The notes under the pieces: model-generated
Told to the model about the DNA's origin: nothing
Database searches by the model: none
Seen by the model: only the letters and a program-made list of their open reading frames with translations
Made by a program: the position numbers and the translations under genes
From: Pseudisothecium myosuroides
Taxonomy: Eukaryota; Streptophyta; Bryopsida; Hypnales; Lembophyllaceae
Assembly (NCBI GenBank): GCA_951799445.1
Contig: OX637294.1
Coordinates: forward strand, 24,639,452 to 24,703,451
Direction of reading: 5' to 3'
Length of the DNA stretch: 64,000 bases
In this document: positions 36,456 to 49,462 of the stretch, piece by piece
How the letters are laid out: each line of letters starts with the position of its first letter
Position numbering within the stretch: position 1 is the first letter of the stretch

Positions 36456-37820
36456 GCTTTTTAAGTTATAGTGTTCGTATATTATAGGTACATATGTTAT
36501 AAACACCTTCTAATGGTCGTAGGTACATACCTATGTACAACTAGGCTCAGGGCTGGTAGGTTTACGTCTTTGCACTCATGTACTAGCATCATTGCATCCA
36601 AATGAGGTACTTGAGGCATTTAGGGGTTAAATACAATTTTTACATAATTTTTCTTTTGATGAAGCACTTTCAAACAATTTTTCTATTATTGCACCTACGT
36701 ATATTTATTGTTTACTTTCCACTCACACCATGGAGCTCTATTTTGAGATCCAATTTGATTTTGTTGCTTTCTACTGTAGTTTTTATTGCGTTGAGTGTGC
36801 AAATGGGGCTCAAAATGTTTGAATTGGGGATGAAAGGGTTGGAATTGGATTGGAAAATCACCATTTAATAAATTCAATGTACACTCCCATACAACTTCTA
36901 CACATGACAAAAGGTTCAATCAATGTTTCACTATACAAAGGGGTGTTTTGGAGTATGCATTGGAACAATGTAGGGAAGTAAGAAAAGCCACGTTAGAATC
37001 CAAAAGGACAAGAATAGTCCCCTCCTATAGTCCATAATGGAAAGCTATATGTTTTTGCTTTGATTTCTATAATGTATTTTTTTTACTCGAAAATGAATTG
37101 ACCAAAATAAAAATGAAATAATTCCTAAATTTTAGTAGGAAGAAAAATGGAATTTGCATCTAACCCAAGTCGTTTCATATTTTTTGGACCTTTGTGGAAT
37201 TAGTTATGAATTTTTGAAATTGAAACGCAGTGGTCACTAAAAGCGACCACTTCCTGAAATGTACATTGTTGATAGATGGAAGAAAGCAAAATGTACCTCT
37301 GTGCCATGATCGGTTTTACAGCCCGGTCGCTTTTAGAGCAGCGTACCTTAATGATCAATGAAAACTGTGCAATATGGCATGAAAATCGCCAACAAGTTAT
37401 GGAATTCCATGACTTGTTTCCAAAGACTTTGCATCACTCCTCCAGCTTCGAATGAAGGCAATGTCTTTCCAAGTGCAGAGTCTATGAAGTTGGCCATGAG
37501 TGAACTTCGTTGGGATGTCTCTCCATGAAGCATTTCAACTGAATGTATTGCAATGTGACTGTCACTAAGTAACTAAATTATATGTGAAGGTTTGAATCCA
37601 GCCAACTTAGGAGATTACTATTTAAGGAGACGAGAATGTTTTAGTACTGTTTGCAAGAACTAGTAGTTGGGAACTATCTACAGTAGAACACACTTTACCT
37701 CTTGTAACCGTGCGTGCTCCTTTTTGCAGGCACCTTGAACATGGCAGTGTTACTTTGAAAATGGCAGTGCCAGCATTGCATTTTGAGAAAAGAAAAGGGG
37801 TGTCCGAGAGATCGAAAGTT

Positions 37821-37832
37821 GCTCTGATACCA
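37821..37832 (-). other. candidate LTR-retrotransposon primer-binding site
   Basis: The minus strand reads TGGTATCAGAGC, the standard plant PBS complementary to the initiator methionine tRNA 3' end. The minus strand downstream of it (37852-37622) is open for 76 codons. I could not find paired LTRs, so this is a remnant at best. Confidence 0.4.
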
Positions 37833-39228
37833 TAAAGAAGTCCATACACCAATTGATAAATGTGCGCTTAATCTCACAAAGTCTAAATTTTAGGATTTCT
37901 GCCACGAATACCATTCGACAGCTAGTAGACAGTAAGTTACATGAAGGTTTGGAGGGTGGGAGGAGATCCAGTGCTACTATTGTCTTTTAAGGTACAAAAT
38001 GTTTTTTTTTTTTTCTTAAAGTAATACAACAGATTGCATTCTATAGATCTATCATGATTGCTCACAAATCTTTTATAAGAAATGCTACATCCATGGCTTG
38101 AGCAAACTTTGCCTTGAACCTGGAGAAAAAGACAAAAAGATTCACTGAGAACGTAAATTAATTTAGTACAAAGACAAGTACTGGTACAACTGCAGCAAGT
38201 GATTGAAGTGCAAGACATTGGTGGTTTTTATTCATATGGTGTGCGTCCAATCCTTCCTAACAAGACTGTCTAGCTAGACCTAACCAGATGTGCACTACCT
38301 TCCATTTTATAAATTTTTTTTTAACATGAAAATGAATTTTTTTTGGTTAGATTTTTTCATGTATTCTCAATCCATTTTCCAAAATTTTGACTAAAACACA
38401 TGAGTTGTGCTATATATATGTTCTTTTTCTAAAAAATTTAAAAGACATCTTCATTTTTTAGAAGGATTTGGAAAAATTAGTTTTTAAAAATTAGGTGCTT
38501 TGAATTTGCAATTGGTGAGGATTATCACTCTTAAATTTTAGGAAGATGTACTTAAACAAGTCAACTAGGAGATCATGTGGTTGGATTCATTAAAGAATAA
38601 ATGAAAAAGGAGATTTTAGAGTGGCTTTGGATAAGAATACTTTGAAGCAATTTGGTGCCTCAAATCACAACAAAACTTTAGGGGTTGAAGGAAAGACACT
38701 AAAGCATTGAAGATTCTGAGATATAATAATGCTCTCCACATCTACTGTTTTTTGTTATTTGTTCTTTTTGTTTTTTTAATTAATTAATTAATTCACACAT
38801 CTACTGTTTGAATGCCACCTCTACACAAATGTTGAGCTCCTCTGAGATTAGAAGTCTATAATTTGGAAACTTCCAATGTTCTGAATGAGTACAATTTTGT
38901 CATTTTTGCCACACAGTCAACATTGGTTTTGGACAAGAAAGGCTTCTTGTCCAATATACTGCAAACTCATTCAAGTGCTTCCAAAATTCATCCATATGCT
39001 TGATGTTAACAATTGATGGTCCTTCTGCTGGAACATGTACAATATATCAGCTTACAGGGCATCTTCCAAACCTCCATTTCCAAACCAGCAAATTGAAGAT
39101 GTAAGCAGATGACTGCACTAATTCTAACACCTTTAGAGGTCCACTGCTGTACCCAAGAATCTGAATCCACCATTCTCCAATAATAACACAACAAAGAAGC
39201 AAGGCGGGAGTAGAAGAACCTCACTGCC

Positions 39229-39390
39229 ATGTTAAAGAAAACACTGCCATGCTTCAGGTGTGGAAGGCAAGGGCATATCGCGAGGAATTGCACAGCGCCA
39301 ACACCAATGCAACAACCTCAAACGGAACGTATCTGCAACCATCACCTCAAAGGCGTTTGGTGCCAACATGATGGAAGAAATACATGGTGA
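39229..39390 (+). CDS. CCHC zinc-knuckle ORF, gag-like fragment
   Basis: A 53-codon frame containing PCFRCGRQGHIARNC, a full C-X2-C-X4-H-X4-C zinc knuckle (C8, C11, H16, C21). It is followed by a second C/H cluster (ICNHHLKGVWCQH). Zinc knuckles of this form are typical of retrotransposon Gag, and a candidate PBS lies 1.4 kb away, though on the other strand. There is no adjoining protease or polymerase, and an in-frame TAG lies just upstream, so this is a fragment. A host RNA-binding protein exon is the alternative. Confidence 0.45.
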   Translation: MLKKTLPCFRCGRQGHIARNCTAPTPMQQPQTERICNHHLKGVWCQHDGRNTW

Positions 39391-40230
39391 GATATTTTTC
39401 TCAAATTAATTCTCACCCTCACATTCCCAATGAAAAAGCAATAGAGCAGGCACTATCGGTTTTGTCCTGAACAAGTGCTCTTGGTGAAGCAGGATGGATA
39501 CTGAACTTTGGGGCATCTATCTAAGCATTTTAGTGGGGATCTAGAGGCATATAGCAAATTTAGATTAATGCCGCAGCATGGTTCTGTCGATCGCCTCTGC
39601 TGACAGCCAGTTCCATGCAAATATGCGATAATGGGACAAAGCACTGTTGATATTCATACACCAACATGTGATGTGAAATACATTTTTGATGGGTTTTTTT
39701 TTTTTTGAATTGATGTTCAGTACGTCCCCGATCTACACAAAAATTTGCTAATCTGTAGGACAAATCAGTGACTGCAAATGCATGGTACTGTTCTCACAGC
39801 TCAAATGTGTAGTTATGACCAGTTCAAAACCACATGAGTATTGTTCTAGCTACAGGAACCCAGAACTTACTAGGCAAATGGTCACTATAGTCTAAATGCA
39901 GTCACTGTGATCACTGTGATATGGGTCATTCAAACTGATTAAAAGATATTTTGTAATGATAAAGAAAACATGTCATTTGATCGATAATTTTGGAGCACAT
40001 GAGTAAAAGTGTGCATTGGATACACTTGAAATTTACGAATGAAGTATTCGAGAAAAAACTTGATTCTGTTAACAGTCAAAGTCTTATTCACTGCAAAACA
40101 TTATAAATTGGGAACTTCTATATCTCACTTGCTATTCATCTTCTGAATATAATTCAAAGTGATAATGAATCAGTGTGTGTCTACAAGCCAGGCTACCTTT
40201 GACTCAAGAGCATCTAAAGTCATGCTTCTA

Positions 40231-40611
40231 CTAACATACACATTTCAACTTAATTTTAAGATAACTTTTATGATTGGCGATATCTTGTTGGCAAGTTCTA
40301 TATTGTGTTGACTTGCACACTTTTGTATGTTGACCAATTGATTTTTGGGAGGCAAACGTTTGATGACACAATCGGCATTCAAATATTTGAATGATGTGAT
40401 TTGAAGTTGGTATTCTTGAAATCTTCTTTGTTCTTGGCTTGCTCGGGGGCTTGCGTTTAGTTTTAGAATGGGTTATGCCATTCTTCATATCCAAAAGGAT
40501 ATGAGCGCCAATTTCCGTTTCGTTGCACACTTTTGGTAATTCATTGTGAATGAATGATGGATGTGCAAGAAAATGGGACAATGAAGCATTTTCCACATCC
40601 ATTTCTTCCAT
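40231..40611 (-). CDS. small plant-type zinc-finger protein, copy B
   Basis: Intact 126-aa paralogue of the ORF at 31092, in the same position of the duplicated block. It keeps the finger IFECRLCHQTF..SIGQHTKVC (C79, C82, H95, C99) and the basic stretch before it. By eye, 13 of 381 bases differ from copy A, giving 8 amino-acid changes. Both copies remain open despite unrelated indels in the flanks. There is no EAR-type repressor motif. Expression is unknown; it could be a small DNA- or RNA-binding regulator or a decaying ORF too young to have been broken. Confidence 0.55.
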   Translation of the reverse strand: MEEMDVENASLSHFLAHPSFIHNELPKVCNETEIGAHILLDMKNGITHSKTKRKPPSKPRTKKISRIPTSNHIIQIFECRLCHQTFASQKSIGQHTKVCKSTQYRTCQQDIANHKSYLKIKLKCVC

Positions 40612-41961
40612 GTTTGATGTTTCTTCCTCGTACTTTACGATTTTTCTTTAAGTGGATGATGTTTTCAAAATAACAAAAATAACCAATGGACTATGAATTC
40701 TAAAAGTTACTCAATATGTAATTGGATCAAATAGTTCAAAGATGAAAACTACCATGATAACAATTCAATACTAGAATTGCATTAATAGTATGACACAATA
40801 ACAAAATGGCGTTGTGACTTTTATTTGTAGATAAGCAATAAAATGACTTCTTATTTATAGTTAAGAAATGGAATGTCAAAGTATTGATACAACATTAATG
40901 TAAAAGTAATGTAAAAGCTAAAATGTAAAAGTATTGATGCAATATTCATGTAAAAATAATGTAAAAGTTAAACTGTTAAGTGTTAAAGCTAATACATCAA
41001 AGCTGGAACGCCGGCAACCAGTCCTGCTCCTGCTTTCGATCAAAGCGCGCTCCTCCTCAATCTGAGGTCGAGTGAGTTTCTCAGTCCTACTCGACTTGAT
41101 GAGCACTCCATCTCTCTGCCTTCGATTCTGTTGTTGTTGTCTTCGGTTCTTTTGAAGGTTTCTGTTTAGTAGCTATGGATGTGGAAATCAAGAGAGAAGC
41201 ACATACTTTTGGCCATTTGGGCACTCACAGGTTAAGGAAGATTGGTTCTGCATAAACGTGTCTGTCGTGTCTCTGCGGTATTTTCCTTGTTTCTTTGCCT
41301 GGCTAATGAAACGCGGTGTGTGGAGTTGCAGGTACAAAATTTGATTCGGGTGAAGAGGTTCCAGCAGATTTTGCACAAGGCCTGAATCAACTCTTCCTCC
41401 ATCAATCCTCCATTCCGTTTGTATGCTTGCGGTTGTGCGAAAATCCATTGGTACCTCCAGAATGATCCTGTGAAATGCGCTAAGTGTATCAGATGAAGAT
41501 TAGCATCATAATAGCAACTGAGGCCTTCATGGGTTTATGAAGCAAGACCTTGGCTGAAGGTATGTATTAGAAATCTGACTGCACATATAAGTATGTACTG
41601 TACTTGGATACCACTTTGATGCCAAATTATTAATTAAAGTCTAAAAATAAAAATAAGCTTAGGCACTTTAGAATATGATTTACAAAACTCTGGCATTAAA
41701 TTTAAAAATAAAAAATAAAAAATCGGTAGCTAACCTACAACACCTTCATCCCACTCAAATGGATATTTTGCGATCCATCTAATTATGCCTGCTTCTATTC
41801 ACTTAATCTAGATTTTCTGCCAGACTTACATGCTTCATCCTGTCGTGATGCTTCTCAGCCTTTGCGCTCATTTCCTGAGCTTGCACCGCTATTTTTTCGT
41901 TGTGCAAGTCGCCCAAACGCCTCTTGCTGACACGGAACGCCTCTTGTCTCACGATTCCTAA

Positions 41962-42882
41962 CCCCTAAATTTCCTTGACTATGTTTTCAATGAAAATGCT
42001 CAAAAACTGCCATTTCTAATACAAGTACCAAATTTTTTTTCAAAAACTTTTTTTGACACATGAAACCGTAGGATCTTATAGTATGCTAGTTTTAGAAGAC
42101 GTGGAAAAATTTCAGAATTTTCCACCGTTCCGATTGGAAGATATTAGCATTTGAATTGGCAGAAATCCTTTTTTTGTCCCTACAAAAAATAGGGCAGCTG
42201 CACTTCACAAGGTCACATTTGTATGAAAAATGTTCAAAATGGTGGTGCTTCTTTGAATTCTTTTTCCTAAACAAGTTGGCTACATGCTTAAAAAATTTCA
42301 AATCATTTGGAATTGTACAACATATAGGAAAAAAATAGTAAGCAGTAAGAAGTAGAAAATGATTCAAAACATTAAATTGTTAAGAATTTAATTATGGAAT
42401 TGAAAATTTTCAATCCCAATGGTTGTAATGTTGTAATAAATAATCTATATCCTATAATTTATTTATTTTTTAAATATTGAAAATTGAGTTAAATAAACAT
42501 CTTCAAAGTTTATTTTATAGTTGAAAATCCATAACTGCCCGCAAACTAAAATTCCTCATAATTTTTGACTCATTGATCGAATGAAATAATTCAAAGCTTT
42601 TTACATATATATAAATCTAAAAAACCAATTTCAAATTTTTATTTTTGAAAAAAGTGATTTTTTCAGATCTGCCCGGACTGCTCGAGTTGAGAAACAAACA
42701 ACATATCAGGCCATAACTTTTTGACTCCTATTTCCAAATGTCATAAAATTTAGTGCATTTGAAAGATATTCCTCATCCCCACCTTCTATTAAAGTTTTAG
42801 CTTAAAATATGAAAATCTCAAGTCACACGTACCTACCCAAAATCGCTATGTTGCTAAAAATAGCAGGCTGGTCCTTTAGAGG
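41962..42882 (-). mobile_element. R1 element, complete (921 bp)
   Basis: It begins CCCCTAAATTTCC after CTAA and ends GGTCCTTTAGAGG before TTAA. Orientation as in the 33051 copy. Private to duplicate B. Confidence 0.75.
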
Positions 42883-44601
42883 TTAATTTGCAAAAATAAA
42901 AACATAGATTTATAGAATACTAAAATTTCAAAAAATCACCATATCAAGAGGAAATCATTTAAAATCCATTCCAACAAGTTTTATTCTAAAAATGATAATA
43001 TTTTGCTTGTAATTAAATTTAGAAAGAATTTTAAAATTTTCCTTTCAAAATATTGGTAATAGCATTGGTGAATCTAATCGTACAAATGGAATGTAAAGCT
43101 CAAAATCTACAACTTTCATTTGTATATCAAATCCAAAATATTCTTTCAAATAGTACTTTATAATGATTTTTCCCAAATAGTCAATTGTAGAGAATACTAT
43201 GAACCTTAAGCGGTTAATGTTATGTATGTCAAATATAAAGATATTTATAATAAAAAGGTAGATAGTGTGGGAGTCAATGAAAACTATCCATTTACAGATG
43301 TTTATTCATAATGCATAATCATTAGGATATTTATATAAAATTTGAAGGAAAATTTGGCTAGGTATTCAACGCACTTTTATAAGGGTATTACAATGGGCGC
43401 AATATTTAAATGAATTTCTAATGTGACTTTTTCTCCAAGATCCAATGTATTTGGAGATCATTCCTAAGAGTTCTTAACATTGAAAAACCAAGATTTGTAT
43501 AGGATCTCCTTGCACAAAATCTTGAATAGAAAAATCATGAACATTCATTTTCAAAATCAGATTTTTGATGCCAATAAAAATCTTGAAAAGGTATTCTTTT
43601 GAAAAATAGTTACAAAAAATAATAATTTAGTGAGGCTTAAATTAAACTCAAAATTTTATTGACACCCAAATGGGGGAGTGCTAGCATGTAAGCGTAGAAT
43701 CTATATATGAGCCCATGAATATGAATCTATATTATAGACACCTTCTATGGTTATAGGTGTTTATGTTCTAAATACCTATGTTATAGACTCTTTCTATGTT
43801 ATAGTATACGTATGTTATAGGTACATATGTTATAAACACCTTCTAATGGTTGCAGGTACATATCTATGTACAATTAGGTTCAAGGCTTTTAGGTTCGCGT
43901 CTCTACACTCATGCACTAGCATCATTGCACCCAAATGCGGTACTTGAGGCATTTAGGGATTAAGTACCATTTTTACATTTTTTTTTTATTCAAGCACTTT
44001 CAAACAAATTTTTCTATTAATATTGCACCTACACCTATTGTTTACTTCCCATTCACACCATAGAGCTCTATTTTGAGATCCAATTTGGTTTTGTTGCTTT
44101 CTAATGTAGTTTTTATTGCATTAAGTGTGCAAATGGGGCTCAAAATGTTTGAATTGGGGATGAAAGGATTAATATTGGGTTGGAAAGTCACCCTTTAATA
44201 AATTCAATGAACACTCCCATACAGTTTCTACTTGGCAAAAGGTTCAATCATTGTTTCACTATACAAAGGGATGTTTTTGGATATGCATTAGAACAATGTA
44301 GAGAAGTAAAAAAGCCACGTTAGAATCCCAAAGGACAAGAATAGTCCCCTCCTATAGTCCATGATGGCAAGCTATATGTTTTTGCTTTGATTCCTATAAT
44401 GCATCTTTTTTTTACTCAAAAATGAGCTGACCAAAATACAAATGAAATAATCCCTAAGTGGCTATTCTTTTGCAAAAAAATAAATTATGAATCCAATAAC
44501 TATAGCTACGCAAAGTGATCAAATAGTCTACAATGGGCTTCCAACTTTAGCTAACGGTGGGTTTTACCAAGACTAGAGCAGAGGTTATAAAAGCAAGTTA
44601 A

Positions 44602-45530
44602 TCCCTAAAGGACTAGCTTGCTATTTTTAGCAACATACCAATTTTGGGCAGGTACATGTGACTAGAAATTTGCATATTTTAGGCCAAAATTTTAATAGAA
44701 GTTGTGGACAAAGAGTATCTTTCATATAAACTAAATTTCATAACATTTGAAAATATGAGTCAAAAGTTTTGGCCTAATATGTTACTTTTTTCACTGGCCA
44801 GGCAGTCCGGGCAGATTTTTAAAAATCATTCTTTTTAGAAACAAAAAATTGAAATTGGTTTTCTAGCTTTATATATACATGGAAAGCTTTAAATCATTCC
44901 ATTTCAATCAGTGAGTCAAAAGTTATAAGTAGTTTTAGTTTACGGCAGTTATGGATTCTCTCCTTTAAAATAAACTTTGAAGTTGTTTATTTCATTCAAT
45001 TTTCAATTTTTTTGGAAAATAAAATAAAATCATAGGATGTAGATTGTTTATTACAACATTACAACCATTGGAATTGGCATTTTTCAATTCCATAACTACA
45101 TTCTTAACAATTTAGTGTTTCGAATCATTCTCTACTTCTTTCTACTTACTATTTTTTTTCCTATATGTTGTACAATTTCAAATGATCTGAAATTCTTCAA
45201 GCATGTAGCCAACTTGCCTTGAAGAACAAATCCAAAGAGTAACCCGACCATTTTGGACATTTTTTTATACAAATGCGACCTTGTGAAGTGCAGTTGCCTG
45301 ATTTTTTGTAGGGCCCCAAAAAAGTTTTTTGTCAATTCAAACGCTAATATCTTGCAATCCACATGGTGAAAATTTTGAAATTTTTTCCACATCTTTTCAA
45401 ACCATCGTACTACAAGATCCTATGGTTGGATGCGTCCAAAAATGTTTTCTTCTAAAATTTGGTACTTATGCTCAAAATGGCACTTTTTGAACATTTTGGG
45501 GAAAAACTTGTAGTCAAGGAACTTAAGGGG
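44602..45530 (+). mobile_element. R1 element, complete (929 bp)
   Basis: It begins TCCCTAAAGGACTAGC after TTAA and ends GGAACTTAAGGGG before TTTA. It is inverted relative to the 41962 copy, so the two R1 copies bracket the last block of duplicate B. Confidence 0.75.
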
Positions 45531-45907
45531 TTTATTCTTCTGTTGTTTTAGCCATTTACGTAGGCACCATTCACATTGATGTTGTCTTTTACCATTTCTA
45601 TATCTTTAACCCTTAAACGACGGGTTCATAACCGTGGAAATCATTTGTTTTGTCACCGTGTGAATTGTTGGATTAAAATAATGCAAAAGCGCTCATTGAA
45701 AATCAAACTACTTTAGATGATCTTCCTTTTTCCCACAAAATTTGGAAGATGAATAGTTGCACTTTTGTCCTGCATAGAGAGATTCTTTGTCATTCATCGG
45801 CCAAAAAACGTCCTCTACGACATTTATGGGATAATTTTGAAAAAACCCAGAAGAAAGCATGTGAATTTATAGACCTTTCTAAACCCAAGATTATTTTCTA
45901 GCTATGT

Positions 45908-46250
45908 TTTCAAAATAACAAAGATAACCAATGGATTATGAATCCTAAAAGTAATTCAGTATGTAATTGGATAAAATAGTTCAAAGATGAAAACTACTAT
46001 GATAACAATTTCATACTATAATCGCCTTAATACTAACACACAATAACAAAATGGCATCATGCCTTTTAATTTATAGATAAGAAACAAAACGACTTCTAAT
46101 TTGTAGCTACTAAAAGTATTGATACAACATTAATGTCAAAGTAATGTAAAAGCTAAAATATAAAAATATTGATGCAATATTCATGTAAAAATAATGTAAA
46201 AGTTAAAATGTAAAATTTAAAAGCTTCTACATCAAAGCTCCAATGTGAAA
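45908..46250. repeat. third partial copy of the zinc-finger 5' flank
   Basis: It matches A 31520-31865 and B from about 40660 (GTTTTCAAAATAACAAARAT, AACCAATGGA, TATTGATACAACATTAATGT). The zinc-finger ORF itself is absent. It lies about 320 bp upstream of the small gene starting at 46571, so it may act in that gene's promoter. Confidence 0.75.
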
Positions 46251-46570
46251 ACTAGAATGTAAATGCTAAAATGTGAAAGCTAAAATTGAAGAATACGAGC
46301 AAAATCATTTGAGATACAAATCAACACATCTAGACTACATATCTATATCTACATATGTTTAAGATTAATTTGGGGTCCAGGGCTTCGGAGTGCCTCAGTA
46401 CAAGCTCCCGCATTGTTCTCTGTTGTTTTGGGTCTAACCTAATTTTGTGTTCTTCATTCATCGTGAACTCCAAATCGACGTTCTGTTGTTTGGAGAAGAC
46501 CTTGCCGGACCTGAATCGGAAATTGAGTTACGTTATAGTTGAGTACTGAACCCTAATTCCTGGCGTCGTT

Positions 46571-47803
46571 ATGAAGGTATATTTCTCACCTGCGATTCCC
46601 GTTGCTTGCTTGTACAGTAAGTTACTCCAATTTTTTTATGTTTGCTATTGTTTCTAGGGTTGAATGGAGATAAATGAAGTTCTTGCTTCAAATGTGCACC
46701 AAGATTGTTTTCCCTGTCTCCTTGTTGATCCAGCGTACATTACCGACGTGCAATCAAAAGAGTTAAACATCGTTTCAGCTTGTTGTGGTGCGACTTAGCT
46801 TGGTCGTAATCCCGAATTTTCTTTTCTTTGGCGAAAATATAATTTGGACGAGTTTTGATGTTTGGGGTCGGATTGAAACCCTAAGAACTGTGTGACGGTA
46901 TGAATTGTTTTCTCAGTGCTTAACTCTTGCTTAAAATGTGCACCAGGATTGATTACTTTGTTTCTGTGTGTCGGAATTGTTGATACAACGTACGATAGCG
47001 TGTTCTCAAGAGAGTTTGGCATCCAAACGTGTCCAGCGACTTAGCATGGTATGTACCTTGGATTTTCGTTTCATTTACAAGCGTGTAATAAGGATGAGTA
47101 ATGGCGTTTGAAGGTCCAATTGAAACCCTAATGCCGCTTGAACCCTAAGAACTGTCTGACGGTATAAGTGGTTTCCTTAGCTTCGAGTGTAGGTTAAGAT
47201 AGGGGATATTCATTCTGTCTTTTAACCAATACTGTATGTAGGAGTGTGCTTCATTGGGATTGCACTGTAGAACTGTGGAGCGATCACCACGGATGCAAGA
47301 ACCAAACCTGTTGAGAGCAAATTTTTATCACTAGGGATGAATTTCTTATGCAATCATTCAAAGTGGGAGGTTTTAGACCGCTATAATTGAAATTAGATTA
47401 ACTCATTTCCATTCAAAGATGAGTGGTCAAAGACATAATTTAGCCAGTTATGCTTACACCACTTGATGATAAGTCCATGTAAGTATATGAATGAAGTAAA
47501 TGAAATTAGATGAGTTTCTGTTGGTAGCCGGGGTCATTATATAAGATAAAGTACAGGTGGTTTTTTTAGTCTTCTCTACCTTAATGCTTGGATTCAGGTT
47601 GACAGTTTGAAAGGGGCTATTGAGTCTGAAGAAGACTGAATTGTTGTGTCGTATGCATGCAGGAGTACCCAAGCACAAAGGACGTGGTAGACATAGCGGG
47701 GAGCTTGTACTCAGCTGTGAAGAGCGTTCTCATTCTCAATCTTCAACTTGTTCAGGCTTTGCTACCCACATCACGCAAGGCTCCTCTTAAGCTTCCCGCG
47801 TAG
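46571..47803 (+). CDS. hypothetical 48-aa protein, two exons
   Basis: Proposed exons are 46571-46576 (ATGAAG, followed by GTATAT) and 47663-47803 (preceded by ATGCAG, ending TAG), joined in phase 0. Residues 3-48 come from exon 2, which has coding-like composition: EYPSTKDVVDIAGSLYSA, a hydrophobic VLILNLQLVQALL segment (about 24-36) and a basic, proline-rich tail (RKAPLKLP). The start exon of only two codons is inferred, since exon 2 has no ATG and this donor gives the right phase. A leader with an AACCCTAA telobox (46550) precedes it. The 1.09-kb intron holds an internal duplication. I do not recognise the family; the hydrophobic segment is short for a membrane span. Confidence 0.45.
46676..47180. 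repeat. imperfect tandem duplication (about 245 bp x 2) inside an intron
   Basis: Units of about 46676-46915 and 46916-47180 share TTGCTT(C/A)AAATGTGCACCA, GTTGAT, GCGACTTAGC-TGGT, AACCCTAAGAACTGT and GACGGTAT. Confidence 0.6.
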
Positions 47804-49462
47804 TCATTTTTTCCTAACAGATGACCTAAGTGAGACTACTCGTTGAAACAAATTTCGCATAGCGTAAAGCTAAATGCTCAATGAGTAAGTTATTGGGTAG
47901 GCATTGCTAAGCTTGCGTATTCGATGCAAAGTGATTGATGTGTAGTAGAGCATTCATAATCGATCTTCATTCACGGGCGGATATACATTATTAGTGTGTA
48001 TATGAAGAATCGACAATGAATGTTGCAACAAGTAATAGACTGAGGTGCCGAGCCGTATGTAAGAAAGACTTTTACAATGTTTGTCTTTTAACAGTAGTAA
48101 CATTTTTTATATGGAAAAGCCGCGCATTATCCACTAACTGCACTTGAAAACTGTTTTGGGCTTTTTGTTGATTTTGAGCAGGTCCTAATGGCTTCATATT
48201 TTTCATTTATCTTCTGAGGCTTTTTATGTAGCTTGTATTGGTCATGATCTGTATAGGAGATTTTGAGAGGTGTTGCAAAAAGTATGAAGGTTTGAAGTGT
48301 CTTTGTGATTCCAGACCGGTAAAAATAGTGTTTGTTAGATTTTTTTTAGAATTCTTGTGGAGGATAGGTTCATGGATGCAAGTGAAGGTTTGATTTATTT
48401 CATAATTATTAATATGGCAACACATGTGAGGAATTTTGCTTTTTTTGTGGAATACTTTACATTGTGTAGTAAAAGTACGGAGTATTAATTTAGTTTTATT
48501 ACAAAGTTAATTTTCTCAAATTTTAAAATATAAAATGTTCTCAAGGTTCACATGGCTTCCTAAAACATTCTCACTAGTGGAATTGGTATAATTAATTTTG
48601 TGTTTCCGTAAGCCCGTGAAGGTTTCTAGTTCAGACCAGCTAGCTTGGCAGGGAATTGAAGCAACGAAGCTACTTGGCTAAGAATCTCACAAGACTGGAG
48701 GAACTGCACATGCATGCTGTGAATAAGTTAGCTAGTTCTGTCGTAATTCTTGTGTCATTAAATTACGAGGTCTGATCTTTCTATTTGGATCGTAAACAAC
48801 AGCTTTCTACTGAAGATTACCTGCAGTTGCGGCTTGCATAATCTTGGACTGCATAGCTATGCATGTTCACGAATATATCCTCCATGCTCTATTGATCTAC
48901 GTTGTCTAACTATGAAAACCTCTGGTGTTTAACTAACGATAAAAAAAATTAGCGGGTGGAGTCACCCGTCAGACCATTTAGGTCCCTAGCGGATTTCTTA
49001 CAGGGTTAAGATGATCAACGCCGATAAATAAAAAGAGCTCTGCCTCAGCACATCCAAAGCGGAGAATTGCAGAATTGCCCCATCCAACTGCAACATTCGC
49101 CTCCAACCCTAAGCCCTACCCTTGAATCCACCTAAAATTGATTTAGGGTTTAGGGTTTAACACTCAGATTCGGATTTGAGTTTCGTCCAACGCCCTCGTC
49201 CTTACGCCACAAAACGGCCGTGTCATCTGCAATTCAATTCGCACTTCATAAATCCTCCTCGTCACTACCACGACCTTTAAAAAATGCACACTGGCGGAAC
49301 TCCAATTTTCACGGTTACTGACGTTTATAATCCTTGCATGCGACTTTACAGCTCAAGAACAGAATCTTGAAGAATTGAAGAATCGAGCACAAAACAAAGC
49401 AGTCCAATGCAATACAAAACGCCATTCCATTACAAACTACGAAAATTAATTCGGGTTCCGTG
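47804..49462. other. intergenic DNA
   Basis: No gene recognised. A (TTTAGGG)2 telomere-like motif lies at 49141-49161. The 49.0-49.3 kb stretch is leader-like and may be 3' UTR of the minus-strand gene that follows. Confidence 0.4.

Larger units (their letters stand above)
37125..39951. other. spacer between the two duplicate copies, with retroelement traces
   Basis: No intact gene. Minus-strand open frames at 37348-37533 and 37622-37852 are unidentified. A tRNA-iMet-type primer-binding sequence and a CCHC zinc-knuckle ORF, listed separately, suggest LTR-retrotransposon debris. Poly-T and TTAA-rich tracts occur at 38760-38800. Confidence 0.4.
39952..44454. repeat. segmental duplication, copy B
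   Basis: Partner of 30701-37124. Private features are an R1 element (41962-42882), about 310 extra bases near 43195-43525, and loss of the 77 bp between TCAT direct repeats (A 31004-31080) and of about 830 bp equivalent to A 34355-35185. It lacks the R2 and R4 insertions found in A. Confidence 0.85.
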
